Below, one piece after another: positions 22,071-32,319 of a DNA stretch of 64,000 bases. The DNA comes from Lasiodiplodia sp. COLG20 (lineage: Eukaryota; Ascomycota; Dothideomycetes; Botryosphaeriales; Botryosphaeriaceae). The stretch is taken from the NCBI GenBank assembly GCA_009801085.1, contig VNWV01000008.1, positions 186,001 to 250,000 of the forward strand. The letters run 5' to 3'. The notes beneath the pieces were generated by a model. That model had not been told where the DNA came from and ran no database searches. It was given only the letters and a program-made list of their open reading frames with translations. A program made the position numbers and the translations under genes. Numbering within the stretch: position 1 is the stretch's first letter; the number at the start of each line of letters is the position of its first letter.

Positions 22071-24317
22071 ATGTCTCTCATGGGTTTAGAGCCGATCTTG
22101 ATGATCGCGTTCTCGATCATATGGTGGATTCACAAAAACTTCAATCTCAGAAACACGAAGGCTATATCAGCGAAGCCAAATCAGTTTTGTCAGCACTGCA
22201 GTGAGCTTCTTCAAAAACTGCAACCCCGTTTCGACGACATCTCTCGGACCCAGTACGGCCATCACTCCGATATTAACGCTCTCTCCCAATCGGCTCGCAA
22301 CGGCTGCCACCTTTGCTCCATCTTTTTGAACAAAATACCGGACCACGCTCGGGAGCAATGGACAAAAAAACTCCGACCATTGTCCGTACGTCTGACTCAG
22401 ACTTTTAACGAGCACGATGATGAATGCACGCCATTCGATTTGACGTTGATCGACGGGTCGTGGCAGGAGGCGCGCTCTATTTCGGTGCACCGCCACCCGA
22501 GGACGAAGAGCAACTTGGAATGCGCGAGCATCCTTGAGAAGAAGGATGACTACCAAGAAGAGAACGACCTCGCCACGCAACTGTCTACTGGAGCCGATGC
22601 GACATACACATCAATCAAGAAATGGTGGCAGAAGTGCCAATCAAGCCATGAAGACTGCAATGTGGCCCCGAGTACCGAAAGCGGGAGACCAACCCGTCTC
22701 TTAGATCTCAACGCATTCAGCGAATCACCGGACATCAAATTGGTCAACGGAGCCGATACTGGCACCGATCAGTACGTCACACTCAGTTACTGTTGGGGCG
22801 GGATCAACCCTGTCATGCTCCGAACAACGAACATCAACGATTTCCGAACTCGGATCGATTGGAGCACGCTTCCTAAGACGATGAAAGATGCGGTCACGGT
22901 TTGCCGAAAAGTCGGCGTGCGGTACCTCTGGATCGACGCACTCTGTATCATTCAAGGCCCTGATGGTGATTTCAACACCGAAGCACCACGGATGGAGGCA
23001 GTCTACGCTGGCTCAACGTTTACCATAGCTGCCGCATACTCCAAAGACAGCGATGGGGGTTTGTTTCAGGATGTCTCGCCGTTGGGACGCATCGACTGCC
23101 TCGTTTCTCAAGACGAAAACTACACTGTCTTTATCAGAGCCCAGAAGTCCTGCTTGTTCAGTGACAATGTTCCGGGTCGTTGCCCGCTAGATTCCCGTGG
23201 ATGGGTGTATCAGGAGCGCATGCTTTCCCCTCGCACGTTGTTCTTCGGTAGAGAAGAGATCCACTGGGAGTGCAGGAAAGGCGTCGTTTGCGCTCACCAA
23301 CCCGACTTCGAGAAGCCACATTTTCTAAGCCGGGTCCAGTATATCCCGATCAAGAATGACTACATGAAGATCCGTGCATTGCAGAAAATTCCGCTGTCAG
23401 ACGATGCGATACAGCAATTCCGACCTTTATGGGCCAACATGGTCAAGGCCTATTCACACACCAACCTCAGCCATGCTGAAGACAAACTCGCAGCGATCGC
23501 CGGAGTGGCATCGATCGCTCAGCAAAGACTCGGAATAGAAGCGTCTTTTGGGCTCTGGCTACCATTTCTTCTGGACGAATTGCTCTGGGAGGTTTGGCTA
23601 CGGTGTCCACAGAAACAGGATTTCGAATCAGATCTGACCAAAAACGAGGACTGGGTCACTTGTTCTTCCCCTAGCAGCCCTAGCTGGTCGTGGGCTAGCT
23701 CAAAAGGCGAAACCTTTTTTCTCTACGACCCAAAATTGAAAACCACAAGGACGATCACTGATTCTGAGAGGCTATACTCGGCAACGCTTCTTGAGTCTCC
23801 TCCGCCAACACCCTTCATTGGGCTCCACACGCTTGTGGCTCAGTATCCCATGTCATTGCGCGTTCGAGGCCTTCTTTCAAAATGCCGCGCATTCCCATAT
23901 CGGATCAGGTACAATGTCGGTGGCTTCAGCCTGGAGCCTGACAGACCAATCTCCGAAGCAGAGCGTCCAAGAGATTTTTGCTTCCCATACGAAGGAGCAC
24001 CACCTCAGGATCATTACTTCGCTGCCCACAGCAACAATGTTGTTAAACGGGGAAAGGTCGGATGTGTTTTCCAGCCAGATCATATCATCACCAAGCCGAC
24101 GGGCAATCTGATGTGCGTCTTGATCAAACGGCTCCGGTACAAGCCGTACAGTAGCCCGTATTATGTTCGGGATATTGGCCTGGTGTTGCGGCCTACCGGT
24201 GCGAAGAAAAATCAATATCGCAGAATAGGCCTCTATACAGAAGAGCGATTGGATGACAATCCACTCCGCAGCTGCATGTTTCGAGATTCCGCGGAAGAAG
24301 AGGTGGAGATTGTGTAG
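22071..24317 (+). CDS. HET-domain protein 1, with N-terminal hydrophobic segment
   Basis: 748-aa single-exon HET-domain protein. Landmarks in order: a Cys pair (FCQHCSELL), a second Cys motif (NGCHLCSIFL), YVTLSYCWGG at about residue 234, VRYLWIDALCIIQ, FTIAAAYSKDSDGG, RGWVYQERMLSPRTLFFG, and the C-terminal PSWSWAS near residue 540. These are the classical HET order (PF06985), a domain tied to incompatibility and cell death. The N-terminus is unusual: MSLMGLEPILMIAFSIIWWI is hydrophobic enough for a membrane anchor. The ATG at 22071 is the first in frame (upstream in-frame codons lack ATG). It shares its promoter with the HeLo-like/ankyrin gene. Confidence 0.88.
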   Translation: MSLMGLEPILMIAFSIIWWIHKNFNLRNTKAISAKPNQFCQHCSELLQKLQPRFDDISRTQYGHHSDINALSQSARNGCHLCSIFLNKIPDHAREQWTKKLRPLSVRLTQTFNEHDDECTPFDLTLIDGSWQEARSISVHRHPRTKSNLECASILEKKDDYQEENDLATQLSTGADATYTSIKKWWQKCQSSHEDCNVAPSTESGRPTRLLDLNAFSESPDIKLVNGADTGTDQYVTLSYCWGGINPVMLRTTNINDFRTRIDWSTLPKTMKDAVTVCRKVGVRYLWIDALCIIQGPDGDFNTEAPRMEAVYAGSTFTIAAAYSKDSDGGLFQDVSPLGRIDCLVSQDENYTVFIRAQKSCLFSDNVPGRCPLDSRGWVYQERMLSPRTLFFGREEIHWECRKGVVCAHQPDFEKPHFLSRVQYIPIKNDYMKIRALQKIPLSDDAIQQFRPLWANMVKAYSHTNLSHAEDKLAAIAGVASIAQQRLGIEASFGLWLPFLLDELLWEVWLRCPQKQDFESDLTKNEDWVTCSSPSSPSWSWASSKGETFFLYDPKLKTTRTITDSERLYSATLLESPPPTPFIGLHTLVAQYPMSLRVRGLLSKCRAFPYRIRYNVGGFSLEPDRPISEAERPRDFCFPYEGAPPQDHYFAAHSNNVVKRGKVGCVFQPDHIITKPTGNLMCVLIKRLRYKPYSSPYYVRDIGLVLRPTGAKKNQYRRIGLYTEERLDDNPLRSCMFRDSAEEEVEIV

Positions 24318-24466
24318 AATGATGGAATGATAGAATAATAGAATGCATCCTCCCACAGACAAGGAGAGTAACTCAGAGAGTACGGAATCAAAAATAGGAA
24401 GACAACAAATATGAATTCATGTAACATTTTCCCCCTGCTGCTCCCCTCATTGCCCTCCTCCGCTTC

Positions 24467-24787
24467 TCATCCTACACCCTCCCACCTCTCCGCCGCCTGC
24501 AGCAATTTCTCCCCCCACGTTGACCTCCACCATCGAGCGTATTCTTCGCGCTGCTTCTGTTCCTTGTCCATGTCCCGTAGTCCTCGGAGCCACCGCTCGT
24601 CTTGCTCCTTCCAGTGCCGCTGAACCGCAGTCCGGGAGTCCAACGGTAAACGTTTCTGAAAAAGTGACGGCTTGATGAGCAGTGCGATCCGCACCATAGT
24701 CGTGATGGGCCCACCCTTGGCGCCTGCGTAGAGGGCGTAGATGGTCAGGACAAGGGCGGGGAGGAAATCGTCCGGGTGTGGAGGCAT
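24467..24787 (-). CDS. Small hypothetical protein
   Basis: 106-aa single-exon frame. Residues 1-40 are moderately hydrophobic (FLPALVLTIYALYAGAKGG, then MVRIALLIKPSLF). The remainder is a charged, Trp-rich helix (HWKEQDERWLRGLRDM, then EYARWWRSTWGEKLLQAAER). The composition looks coding and unlike the alternative frames at this locus, but no domain is recognised. It could be a small membrane-associated protein or chance. It is convergent with HET gene 1 and in tandem after HET gene 2. Confidence 0.4.
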   Translation of the reverse strand: MPPHPDDFLPALVLTIYALYAGAKGGPITTMVRIALLIKPSLFQKRLPLDSRTAVQRHWKEQDERWLRGLRDMDKEQKQREEYARWWRSTWGEKLLQAAERWEGVG

Positions 24788-25502
24788 GGTTCAGAGCTGC
24801 GGGCACCCGGTATCTGGTGTTTTTTGATACTTTTGCAGAGGGTGGTGGTGGTGGGAAGTTAAGGGCGATGTGTGTGTTTACGTGTGACGGGCAAAGGATT
24901 TGTCGTCCTCAGAGCTTCACCGAGATCCGGTGGCCAAGATGTATCGGGACTTGCAGGCTAGGGACGCGAAAGTGTTGATGAAGATCTGGTCGTTCGGTTC
25001 GTGCTATAGATCTGCTGCTGTACAAATTAACAAATAGACTTTGAGCCGGTTGATGATGTTGTTGTCGTTGTAAAATTTGCCCTGCGGTACCTCCAATCAC
25101 AACAGTGCCCAGCCTCGGCAAACCTGCATGTTGTATTTAGTAGTACAAAGGGTCAAAAGGTGCACACCCCATCAAAACTACGTGCTTGTCATCTTGGGGC
25201 GCACAAATCATGAATACAGAGGTTGTTGGACTTCGAGAAAGACGGCAGCGAGCACACATTGCGTGGCGAATTATATCATGTCTGTCTATTCACGATAGTT
25301 TCCACTAATGCGGCACCCCTTATTGGCAAGTAAGTCGAAAGCCCTGAGATACATTAATTGTTTAGATACAAAAAAGAGCTGTTCCTTATATCATCTCTTG
25401 AGTTGCAAGTGTAATATAGACGGCACCATAAAGCGAGCGTGCGGCAGATGTAGCCGCGAACATTTATTCGGAGGGCACTACAAGGTCAAATGCACGTCTG
25501 GA
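24788..25502. other. Intergenic region, nothing identified
   Basis: 715 bp between the small hypothetical gene and the 3' end of HET gene 2. It is moderately AT-rich towards the right. Open frames are under 75 codons and unsupported. Confidence 0.6.
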
Positions 25503-27587
25503 TCATTGTAACTTGATCCTCCTCCTCTTCAAGATTACTCGATGGTGAGCTTGTTCCTTATTTGCTTTCCGCCAAAGCGAGAGTGATCCGTCTCCATTCT
25601 CCTCGTGAAAATCGATTATGCTGCTAAAGTCATCACCCGGTATATCAAAATGCCCCAATCTTTGAAAATGATCGCTAACCGACTCAAGTACCAATACTCT
25701 GACGTATCCATCAGAGCTTTCAAACGGAATGCCGTCCCAAACCTTCGCGCAAAGCGTCCCTTCAGGGATTTTCTTCGTCAACTGCAATCTATTCCAGAAA
25801 ATCTCTGTGTGCTTCACAATTGGTATTGCGTGGACTGTACTTTCCAAAATGGGGTAGAGAAAGTCCTCGCAAGGTTTGAAACGAAACCTTAGCATTGGTG
25901 CTTCAATGTGAAGGACTCTCGTGGGCTGCACGGTGGCGGTGGCAAATGAGCGTATAAACTCCTCACTTTGCATTAGCACTCCGTTTTCGAGCTCAACACA
26001 GAGGCTAATCCTGTCGTTCAAAGTGAAATCTTCCAGCACGCCAAGCTTGGCTCCATTCTCAGAGTCGAAGAGCGATCTAAGTTGGCCTTTCCAGCCTGCC
26101 CAGGACCAGCTAGGGAATTGATCTCGTCGGACCGCAGGTGATTCCAGGTCCCAACAGAGCCCCGCTAGAAATCTGTTTGTCCATGTTGTTCGTATTTCAG
26201 ATTCTTCGTCGGCGTCGAATGGCCGTGTGATTGGAATGCCGTGAAGATGGCCAATAACGAGACCGGACTTCCGGAAATCGCCGAATATGCCCATTAAGGC
26301 GTTGATGCGGTCCGCTTCCCATGTCAGTTGTCGCCGGGATAACATCGAGATATGTCTCCAAATAGCCTGCGGACCGTCATACCCCTCGGGCAGCATACTG
26401 AACCCCTCTCCACCATGTTCCTGGAGACGTCGTTCTTGCTGATCTTGCACCCGACGGACAGGTTCATCAATACCGGAACAGCTGTCGGCATGATTGCACT
26501 CGAAGTAGATTTGCCTCTCGGTAAATACAAGCCTGCGGGTGGATAAAATTGCCTCCTGATAAGTCCATCCTCGGGAGCCCCAAATAGAGCTGAACTGGAC
26601 TGCGGTTGCTGGGCGGAAACACATGGTAGTCAGAAGACGACGCTGGGCGGTCAATAGGTACGGTGGTCGATGTAGTGGAGTGTTATTGATGCCAGGTATA
26701 CCATGCCCCGCCCCGCTCCCGGCAGCCGCAATAATCGTGATTGCCGCGGATTGGTATATGAGATGCATTTGATGGATTTGACTCTGTTTTTCCGCCTGAT
26801 CGTGTTGTGGGATGCAATATTGGTCAACCCAAAGGTAAGACAGTCCCAGAAGACGGCTGACCTCTAGGGCGTCTTCAATCGTCTTTGGTGCTGCCTGAGG
26901 AAGTTCATCGCCGCATTGGGATGCTTCCATATCGCCCCACACGTACGACAGAGCAGCGTACTCAAACGCAAGGGTTCCCGGGACTATCCTTCTCGTTCTG
27001 ACGTCTATGAGCCTTAGGCCATGGACAATTTCATTATCGAAACTGCTGAAGCAGCTTTCGGTGTGCGTTTTGCGGCATTCTCTCATCCACGTCCGAAGTA
27101 TGCCGAAGTCGATCCTCGGTTTCTGCAAAGCTCTGAGTGCGGCCTCGACTTTTGAAGGGCAAATCTCAACGATGCAGTCTGTAATCGGTAGTTTGAAGTC
27201 CTCAAACTCCAACAACTCCAAGTCCACCTCCTCGCAAAAGTTCGGTATGAGAAGTCGTTCTTCGATCGTACCAAAAAGTGGTTCTATTGTATTTTCCCAC
27301 TTGGCCCCTACTCTATATAAAGGGTTCGAATCAACTGATCTGAGACTGAGAACAGCCCCCTCTAGCTCCTCTGGAAAAATCGAGTGAAGCAGTCTACAGC
27401 CTTCACACCTTGCACTGCTGCGCAGCCATCGTTGCTCGATGTGATACACATCGTCGTGAGCAAAGGACTCTGAAAACCGGAGAATATGAGGACGACATCG
27501 AGGACAATACCGCGACCGGAGCGCTGGACGCTTGGACGTTGTAGATGTAGAAGCATCCCTTCTAGATGCCTTTCGTTTCGGTGGCAT
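25503..27587 (-). CDS. HET-domain protein 2
   Basis: 694-aa single-exon HET-domain protein. The N-terminus is basic (MPPKRKASRRDAS), then come two Cys pairs (YCPRCRPHIL and SARCEGCRLLHS). The HET core starts at about residue 208: YAALSYVWGDMEAS, LGLSYLWVDQYCIPQHD, SAAITIIAAAGSGAGHG with the GIPGI turn, RGWTYQEAILSTRRLVF and FECNHADSC. The C-terminal PSWSWAGWKG is the usual end-of-core motif. This belongs to the common TOL/HET-6-like branch. The start is the first ATG, directly before the basic leader. It is head to head with the nucleoside-phosphorylase gene; the shared promoter carries a perfect 9-bp-arm inverted repeat. Confidence 0.9.
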   Translation of the reverse strand: MPPKRKASRRDASTSTTSKRPALRSRYCPRCRPHILRFSESFAHDDVYHIEQRWLRSSARCEGCRLLHSIFPEELEGAVLSLRSVDSNPLYRVGAKWENTIEPLFGTIEERLLIPNFCEEVDLELLEFEDFKLPITDCIVEICPSKVEAALRALQKPRIDFGILRTWMRECRKTHTESCFSSFDNEIVHGLRLIDVRTRRIVPGTLAFEYAALSYVWGDMEASQCGDELPQAAPKTIEDALEVSRLLGLSYLWVDQYCIPQHDQAEKQSQIHQMHLIYQSAAITIIAAAGSGAGHGIPGINNTPLHRPPYLLTAQRRLLTTMCFRPATAVQFSSIWGSRGWTYQEAILSTRRLVFTERQIYFECNHADSCSGIDEPVRRVQDQQERRLQEHGGEGFSMLPEGYDGPQAIWRHISMLSRRQLTWEADRINALMGIFGDFRKSGLVIGHLHGIPITRPFDADEESEIRTTWTNRFLAGLCWDLESPAVRRDQFPSWSWAGWKGQLRSLFDSENGAKLGVLEDFTLNDRISLCVELENGVLMQSEEFIRSFATATVQPTRVLHIEAPMLRFRFKPCEDFLYPILESTVHAIPIVKHTEIFWNRLQLTKKIPEGTLCAKVWDGIPFESSDGYVRVLVLESVSDHFQRLGHFDIPGDDFSSIIDFHEENGDGSLSLWRKANKEQAHHRVILKRRRIKLQ

Positions 27588-28305
27588 TGAGTGGCTAGGA
27601 CGTCGAGAAGTTCGTATTGCGACTCTATGCAGTCGTTGTGTGGAACGTGAGATAGCGCTGAAAAATTGGTAAGGGTGTGTTCGTGAGCATTTCTGAGAGT
27701 AGACTGTTGGACAAGGCTTTCATGCCACGTAGGCAGCCATTCGACTTCAGAGCGTTACTCGCCAGGCAGACGTCTCGCGGCGCAGCTTGCTGAGTAAGCA
27801 AGCTGATCAATGCTTGTCACAATAGAGGCAATGCGCTATAAAGGCCCGGCTCGAGTTGCAAATTTCTATTGGCTCATTCCAGACCCCTGCTTATCGCTAG
27901 GCCTCGGCAGGCGGATTGTGACGCTCCGTGTACGTCAAGGATTTCGGACGAGTCAGTTCGTCCAGAACCCCATCATCCGCGTGGATGTTGTTGTACTCTT
28001 CATTGAATGCCCAACACAAGACCATCAAGAATAAAACCAGACTTATAAGCGCGTTTCTACCCGTCACGTACGCAGAAATGCCAGTTTAGCAGTTCTTCGT
28101 TGCCTTGAAACCCCCACTACTACATGGCGTCGAAAATTTGGATTCCACGCCGCAATAAATTGTGGGCCGAAGAACGCGTATATGTTTCGGTCTTTCCCCG
28201 AGCCCTTCTTCATTCTTTTACACGCACAACAAGCTTCACTCTTTGTCTCTCACCTCGCTTCGAACAATTGGCACGATCGGAACGAACGAACGAATCTTCC
28301 CAGCA
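27588..28305. promoter_or_regulatory. Divergent promoter, HET gene 2 / phosphorylase-domain gene
   Basis: 718 bp between outward-reading starts. It holds the inverted repeat at 27783-27805. The last ~130 bp before 28306 read open in frame with the downstream gene but look like 5' UTR (pyrimidine-rich, no domain). Confidence 0.55.
27783..27805. repeat. Inverted repeat CAGCTTGCT-GAGTA-AGCAAGCTG
   Basis: Perfect 9-bp arms around a 5-bp spacer, in the divergent promoter of HET gene 2 and the phosphorylase-domain gene. Its core GCTTGC/GCAAGC is the same as in the cluster at 21848-21887. Candidate regulator-binding site (inference). Confidence 0.55.
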
Positions 28306-29601
28306 ATGTCGTCCCCAAAGAAGCTACCAAGCGTGCGATGTTACACCATCGGATGGATTGCTGCTCGCGAACACGAGCTCGTAGCTGCGACTGCTATGTT
28401 TGATGGCGAGGAGCACGATTTTCCCGATGATTTCGCGAGGCACCCCAGAGACACCAACCAGTACTTTTTAGGCAGGATTGGCCGACACAATATCATTATT
28501 ACATCTGTGCCTGCCGGAGAAGAAGGAACAACCCCTGCTGCCGTAACAGCGTCAAACCTGCGCAGCTCCTTTCCACATCTCAGAATCGGTCTGATAGTCG
28601 GAACCGGTGCCGGCTTGCCCAGGGTTTCAAACAAGAAAGTGCTCAGGAAGTATGACATTCGGCTCGGAGACGTGGTCATCAGCGAACCGAGAGGCATCAG
28701 CTCTGGCGTTATTACATACGATCTGGGAAAACTCAAAGGAGACAAGTTCGAGCGTGTCGGCTTTCTCGCTGCACCACCAGAGGTGTTGCGAGGGGCATTG
28801 AACAACTTGGCGGTGAATCATCGAATCATGGGATCGGCGGTTCCAGAAATCTTGCAAGAGATGGTAGAGAAACACCCAAAGCTTGGAAGTTACGATCCAG
28901 AGACCGGTAACCAGGGCTTCGTCTACCAAGGGGAGCAGAACGATAGGCTTTTTGATGCTTCAGCGCCTCACGTCGATGCATCTGACCTCGAAGAGGATAC
29001 AAAGAGATCCTGCAGCCACTGCGAGGAGAAACTGGAGATTTTACGAAACCCCAGGCCTTCCAATGCTCCGCGATTCCATTATGGTATCATTGGGTCTGGG
29101 AATTCGATAATGCCGGATGCGATCCTACGATGCCTGTCCGAAGACTGCCTGTGTCTTGACATGGAGTCTGCAGGGGTGATGAACCAATTCCCTTGTCTAG
29201 TTATCAGGGGAATATGCGACTACGCCGACTCGCATAAAAACGACCGTTGGCAGAATTATGCGGCTGCTACAGCAGCTGCCTTCGCCAAAGAATTATTGCA
29301 GACTCTTCAGTATCACGAAATGGAGGTTGAGCGATCGATCCGGGAAGTTCTTGGCGACAGTCAGTACTAAAATCTATGCAATTTTCTGAAGCTATGCTGA
29401 CTTGCAAGAGAAGTTCGTGCCGAAGCCTCCCAAGCAAACCAGGTTGCTGCTCAGCTTATGCAATTGACGAAAACAAATCAGTCAGATAAAGCTATTATGT
29501 GGCGAGACGCACCTGATCCACCGACAGACTTCCATGTCACAGCTACGATTCACCAAAACGAAGCTACCAAGAGCACGGACTCATGGTCTCTTGATCATTA
29601 G
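28306..29601 (+). CDS. Nucleoside-phosphorylase (PNP/UDP) domain protein, NLR-effector type
   Basis: The phosphorylase domain fills residues ~10-340: RCYTIGWIAAREHELVAAT, IGLIVGTGAGLP, DIRLGDVVISEP, HYGIIGSGNSIMPDAIL and CLDMESAGVMNQFPCLVIRG followed by ICDYADSHKNDRW. This is the variant used as N-terminal effector of fungal NLRs, here with no NACHT or ankyrin part. The first frame stops at 29370 (354 aa). A coding-like tail continues at 29411-29601 if the 51-nt interval 29360-29410 (GTCAGT...AAGAG, with CTGAC) is spliced, giving 414 aa with an Ala/Gln-rich helix (ASQANQVAAQLMQL). I favour the spliced form. The ATG at 28306 directly precedes the domain. Enzymes of this family act on purine nucleosides or NLR-like signals; activity here is unproven. 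Confidence 0.78.
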
Positions 29602-29957
29602 GCTTGGAAATGGTTCGCCTCCACATCTGCAGATCACCGGAATACCTGGACGATGGTGCTAGCATCCAAAGTACTTCACGCCCTCGGCGATCGAGTCCCT
29701 ACCACTCTTTACCATCGTAGTGATCATAGAAAATAGTCATACGGTGATTCACAATGGCACTTGGAGAACCTATCTCAGAAGTATAACTGGTGACAAGAAA
29801 GAAACTATGGTGTATGATTGGAGGAGACTAGATGAAGCAACTAACAACGGTATGAAGGACTATATAGATCTGACTTGCAAGGAAGACAGCAGAGAGATTG
29901 TAGCACATAAAGAGTGTACATCCACCACCGCGAGAGATAGCTCCTCGACTATACCTG
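29602..29957. other. Convergent 3' intergenic region
   Basis: 356 AT-rich bases between the 3' ends of the phosphorylase-domain gene and HET gene 3. An 86-codon open frame (29720-29980 +) overlaps the HET gene terminator side and has no features. I see nothing else. Confidence 0.55.
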
Positions 29958-32319
29958 CTATACAAGATGAAATTCTTTAGTACTTAGATCCGCAAACTCT
30001 CTTCTTCGTGGCCGATGAATCGCCTCGCCATCCATAATTCCATGGACGTAACTGCAGATTATAAGCGGTTAGCGACAGCGCCGCATCCTTTTTGTTTTTA
30101 AAGAAAAAGTAATCGGATGGTACTTACCACTCCCCCATGACCCTGTGTGACTCGCCATCATGCCTCAAAACAAAAGGAGCCCTGCCGCCAAAAAGTACGA
30201 CGACGTCATCGGCCACCCGAGCAGAGGCTGGACCCAGCCCGAAGAGTCCTTTGGCGGTCCTGAAAAACCTTCTGCATAACATCGGGCCACCATGCCGGCT
30301 GGTCAGCTTTTTAAGGTGCCGTATATCATCCCCATCAGCCGGGAGGAAGTCCGAGGCTCCGGGGGGGATCCGACATCTTAATTTTTCAAGATATCTAAAG
30401 AACAACCTGTCTGGAATCATGTTATGCCGGTCTATATAGGCGGCCTGTTCCTCTGTCGGTACGTCAAAGAGCTGGCTATCAGCCTGCAGCGTCCTCCAGA
30501 ATGCTTCGTAGCTAGACCCACCCGTGTAAGAGTAATGATGCTCCATGGAAGGGGCGGCAATATTCTTCCACGTTGAAAGCACATGGAGTTCTTGCTCGAG
30601 CGAATAGCCCTTTTGTAAATAGAGGGGGCCAATCTCCTTGATCTTGTCTACCGCGACGCCGTCGAGGCAGAGCATCCGGAAGTCGTGGAGAAATTCGAGA
30701 GGGGCGGCTTGAATGCTTAGGCACGCATCGTACACGGCGTCGTACCACCCAAGCAATGGGCGTAGCATGGGGGCTATGCCACTAGTGCCGATGGTAGTAT
30801 ATATTTCCTGTCTCCCGTCCCTTGGAACGTCTCGCCAATCGGGCACCCATGAGGGTAGTTCGCGCGCAGGGCCATTATCGACATAGCCTAGCAAGGGCCC
30901 AGTTGCTATGCTCAGAACAATTAAATCTTTGTGTTGCTGGAGGTGTCGAACAGTAAATCTGATATACACCTGGGCTACACTTAGGGTGTAGTTTGGACGG
31001 AGTGCGTCACTGTCCGGGCTCCCGGCTGCTGCGAGGCCGTAGAAGGCAAAGATACGATCCTTGTCATTCGAGCACTGCCAGTCCCGGAATAGAAGCAGTA
31101 AATGAAGAGCTGAGTGGTAATAGTCGTTGTCGGGACCACTAATCCTTGGAATGGGTCTGAGGAGTAGCTTTCGGTGCAGATGTGACAACTTCGAGAAAGG
31201 CGACAACATATGTCCTATGTCGTGATATTCGTTGTGAATGAATTTGGATGCTTGGAAACAAATACCCTCCTGAATCGCCATTGCGTACAACCATGAAAAG
31301 TCGTGCATGGTTGCGCAATGCTGGCCGCATTGGAAGTCGACGGTGCGCGCAAGGACAATTTCCTGCACGCACCACACGCGCCTGAACCATGGACGTTGGA
31401 CGAGCCTGCAGAAACCCTCTAACCCAGGTACGAAACTTGCCAAGAATCTGCCAACCTCTTGCGAGGCAGCGTTGGCGAAGTCTGGCACGTCTGGCTTGTT
31501 GCGCATGAGCTGGAACGCGGCGCCGCTTGTATCCGACTCTGGGCCAAGCCAGACAGTCACGCGCCGCGCGCAGCGATAGATGTGACCCATCAACTGAACT
31601 TGCTCGTTCCGCTCCTGGAAGCTGTTCTGATTTATGCAGATGGCATCTATCCAGAGCACCCGCGGCTTTGTGCGATAGCGGAGGTTTCGGAGAGCCGCTT
31701 CCAGGTTTTCTGTGGCCTGGAATAGTTGGCGGCTGACGACTATAGGCCTTCTTCTGGTCGGATCACCCCACACGTACGACAGTGCCTCATAACCGTCTGA
31801 AACGAGCTGTGTGAGGGCACTATTGCAGAGCTCACATACGATGTCCGCATGTCGTTCCTGTGAGGGCAGCAGCACCACGAGCCGTATAGCTGACGGGCCC
31901 GGCAGCAGAAGAGGGTAGTTGTAGGGATTTGGTCCAGTGCAGGCGGTCGTTGTTTCGTCCTGGCCGTCAGCGCTAGCCAGGTTTCGGAAGGGCAGCTCAT
32001 CATCTTCCGCGATAGCCCCCTTCAGCCGGTGAAATTCCTTCTCACGCGCATCCCGCGTGTACCACTCGTGTAGCTCCGCGTGGAGGGCACTTTGAGCATA
32101 GTGTTCTAGTTCACCGTCAAACCTTTTGCTCAAAAAGTATCTTGCCAAGGGCTGTACCAGCCCGTCCTGATCGCGTTCGACCATGCGTTTGTAAACATCC
32201 AAGTCAAAGTCCAGGTTTTTGAAAAGCGCACCCCCCATGTACAATGTGGAACTTAACAACTCTTTCATGATCGGTGTGGCATCTTCAGGACTCTTCACAC
32301 TCCTCTTTGTGGCCAACAT
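29958..32319 (-). CDS. HET-domain protein 3 (HET-6-like)
   Basis: 761 aa in two exons: 32319-30128 and 30051-29958. The second exon is short but clear: splicing rebuilds GECYVHGIMDGEA, the conserved C-terminal signature of HET-6-like proteins, whereas read-through stops at once. Core landmarks: IRLVVLLPSQ, YEALSYVWGDPTRRRP at about residue 176, RVLWIDAICINQNSFQERNE, GHIYRCARRVTVWLGPES, RPWFRRVWCVQEIVLAR and DKDRIFAFYGLA, and LPSWVPDWRD about 490. About 140 residues precede the core without a recognised domain, longer than is common. It is head to head with AAA ATPase A, an arrangement repeated by HET gene 4 and AAA ATPase B. Confidence 0.9.

Noticed and set aside
29720..29980. 86-codon + strand frame between the phosphorylase gene and HET gene 3
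   Set aside because: It overlaps the verified last exon of HET gene 3 on the other strand and shows no domain.
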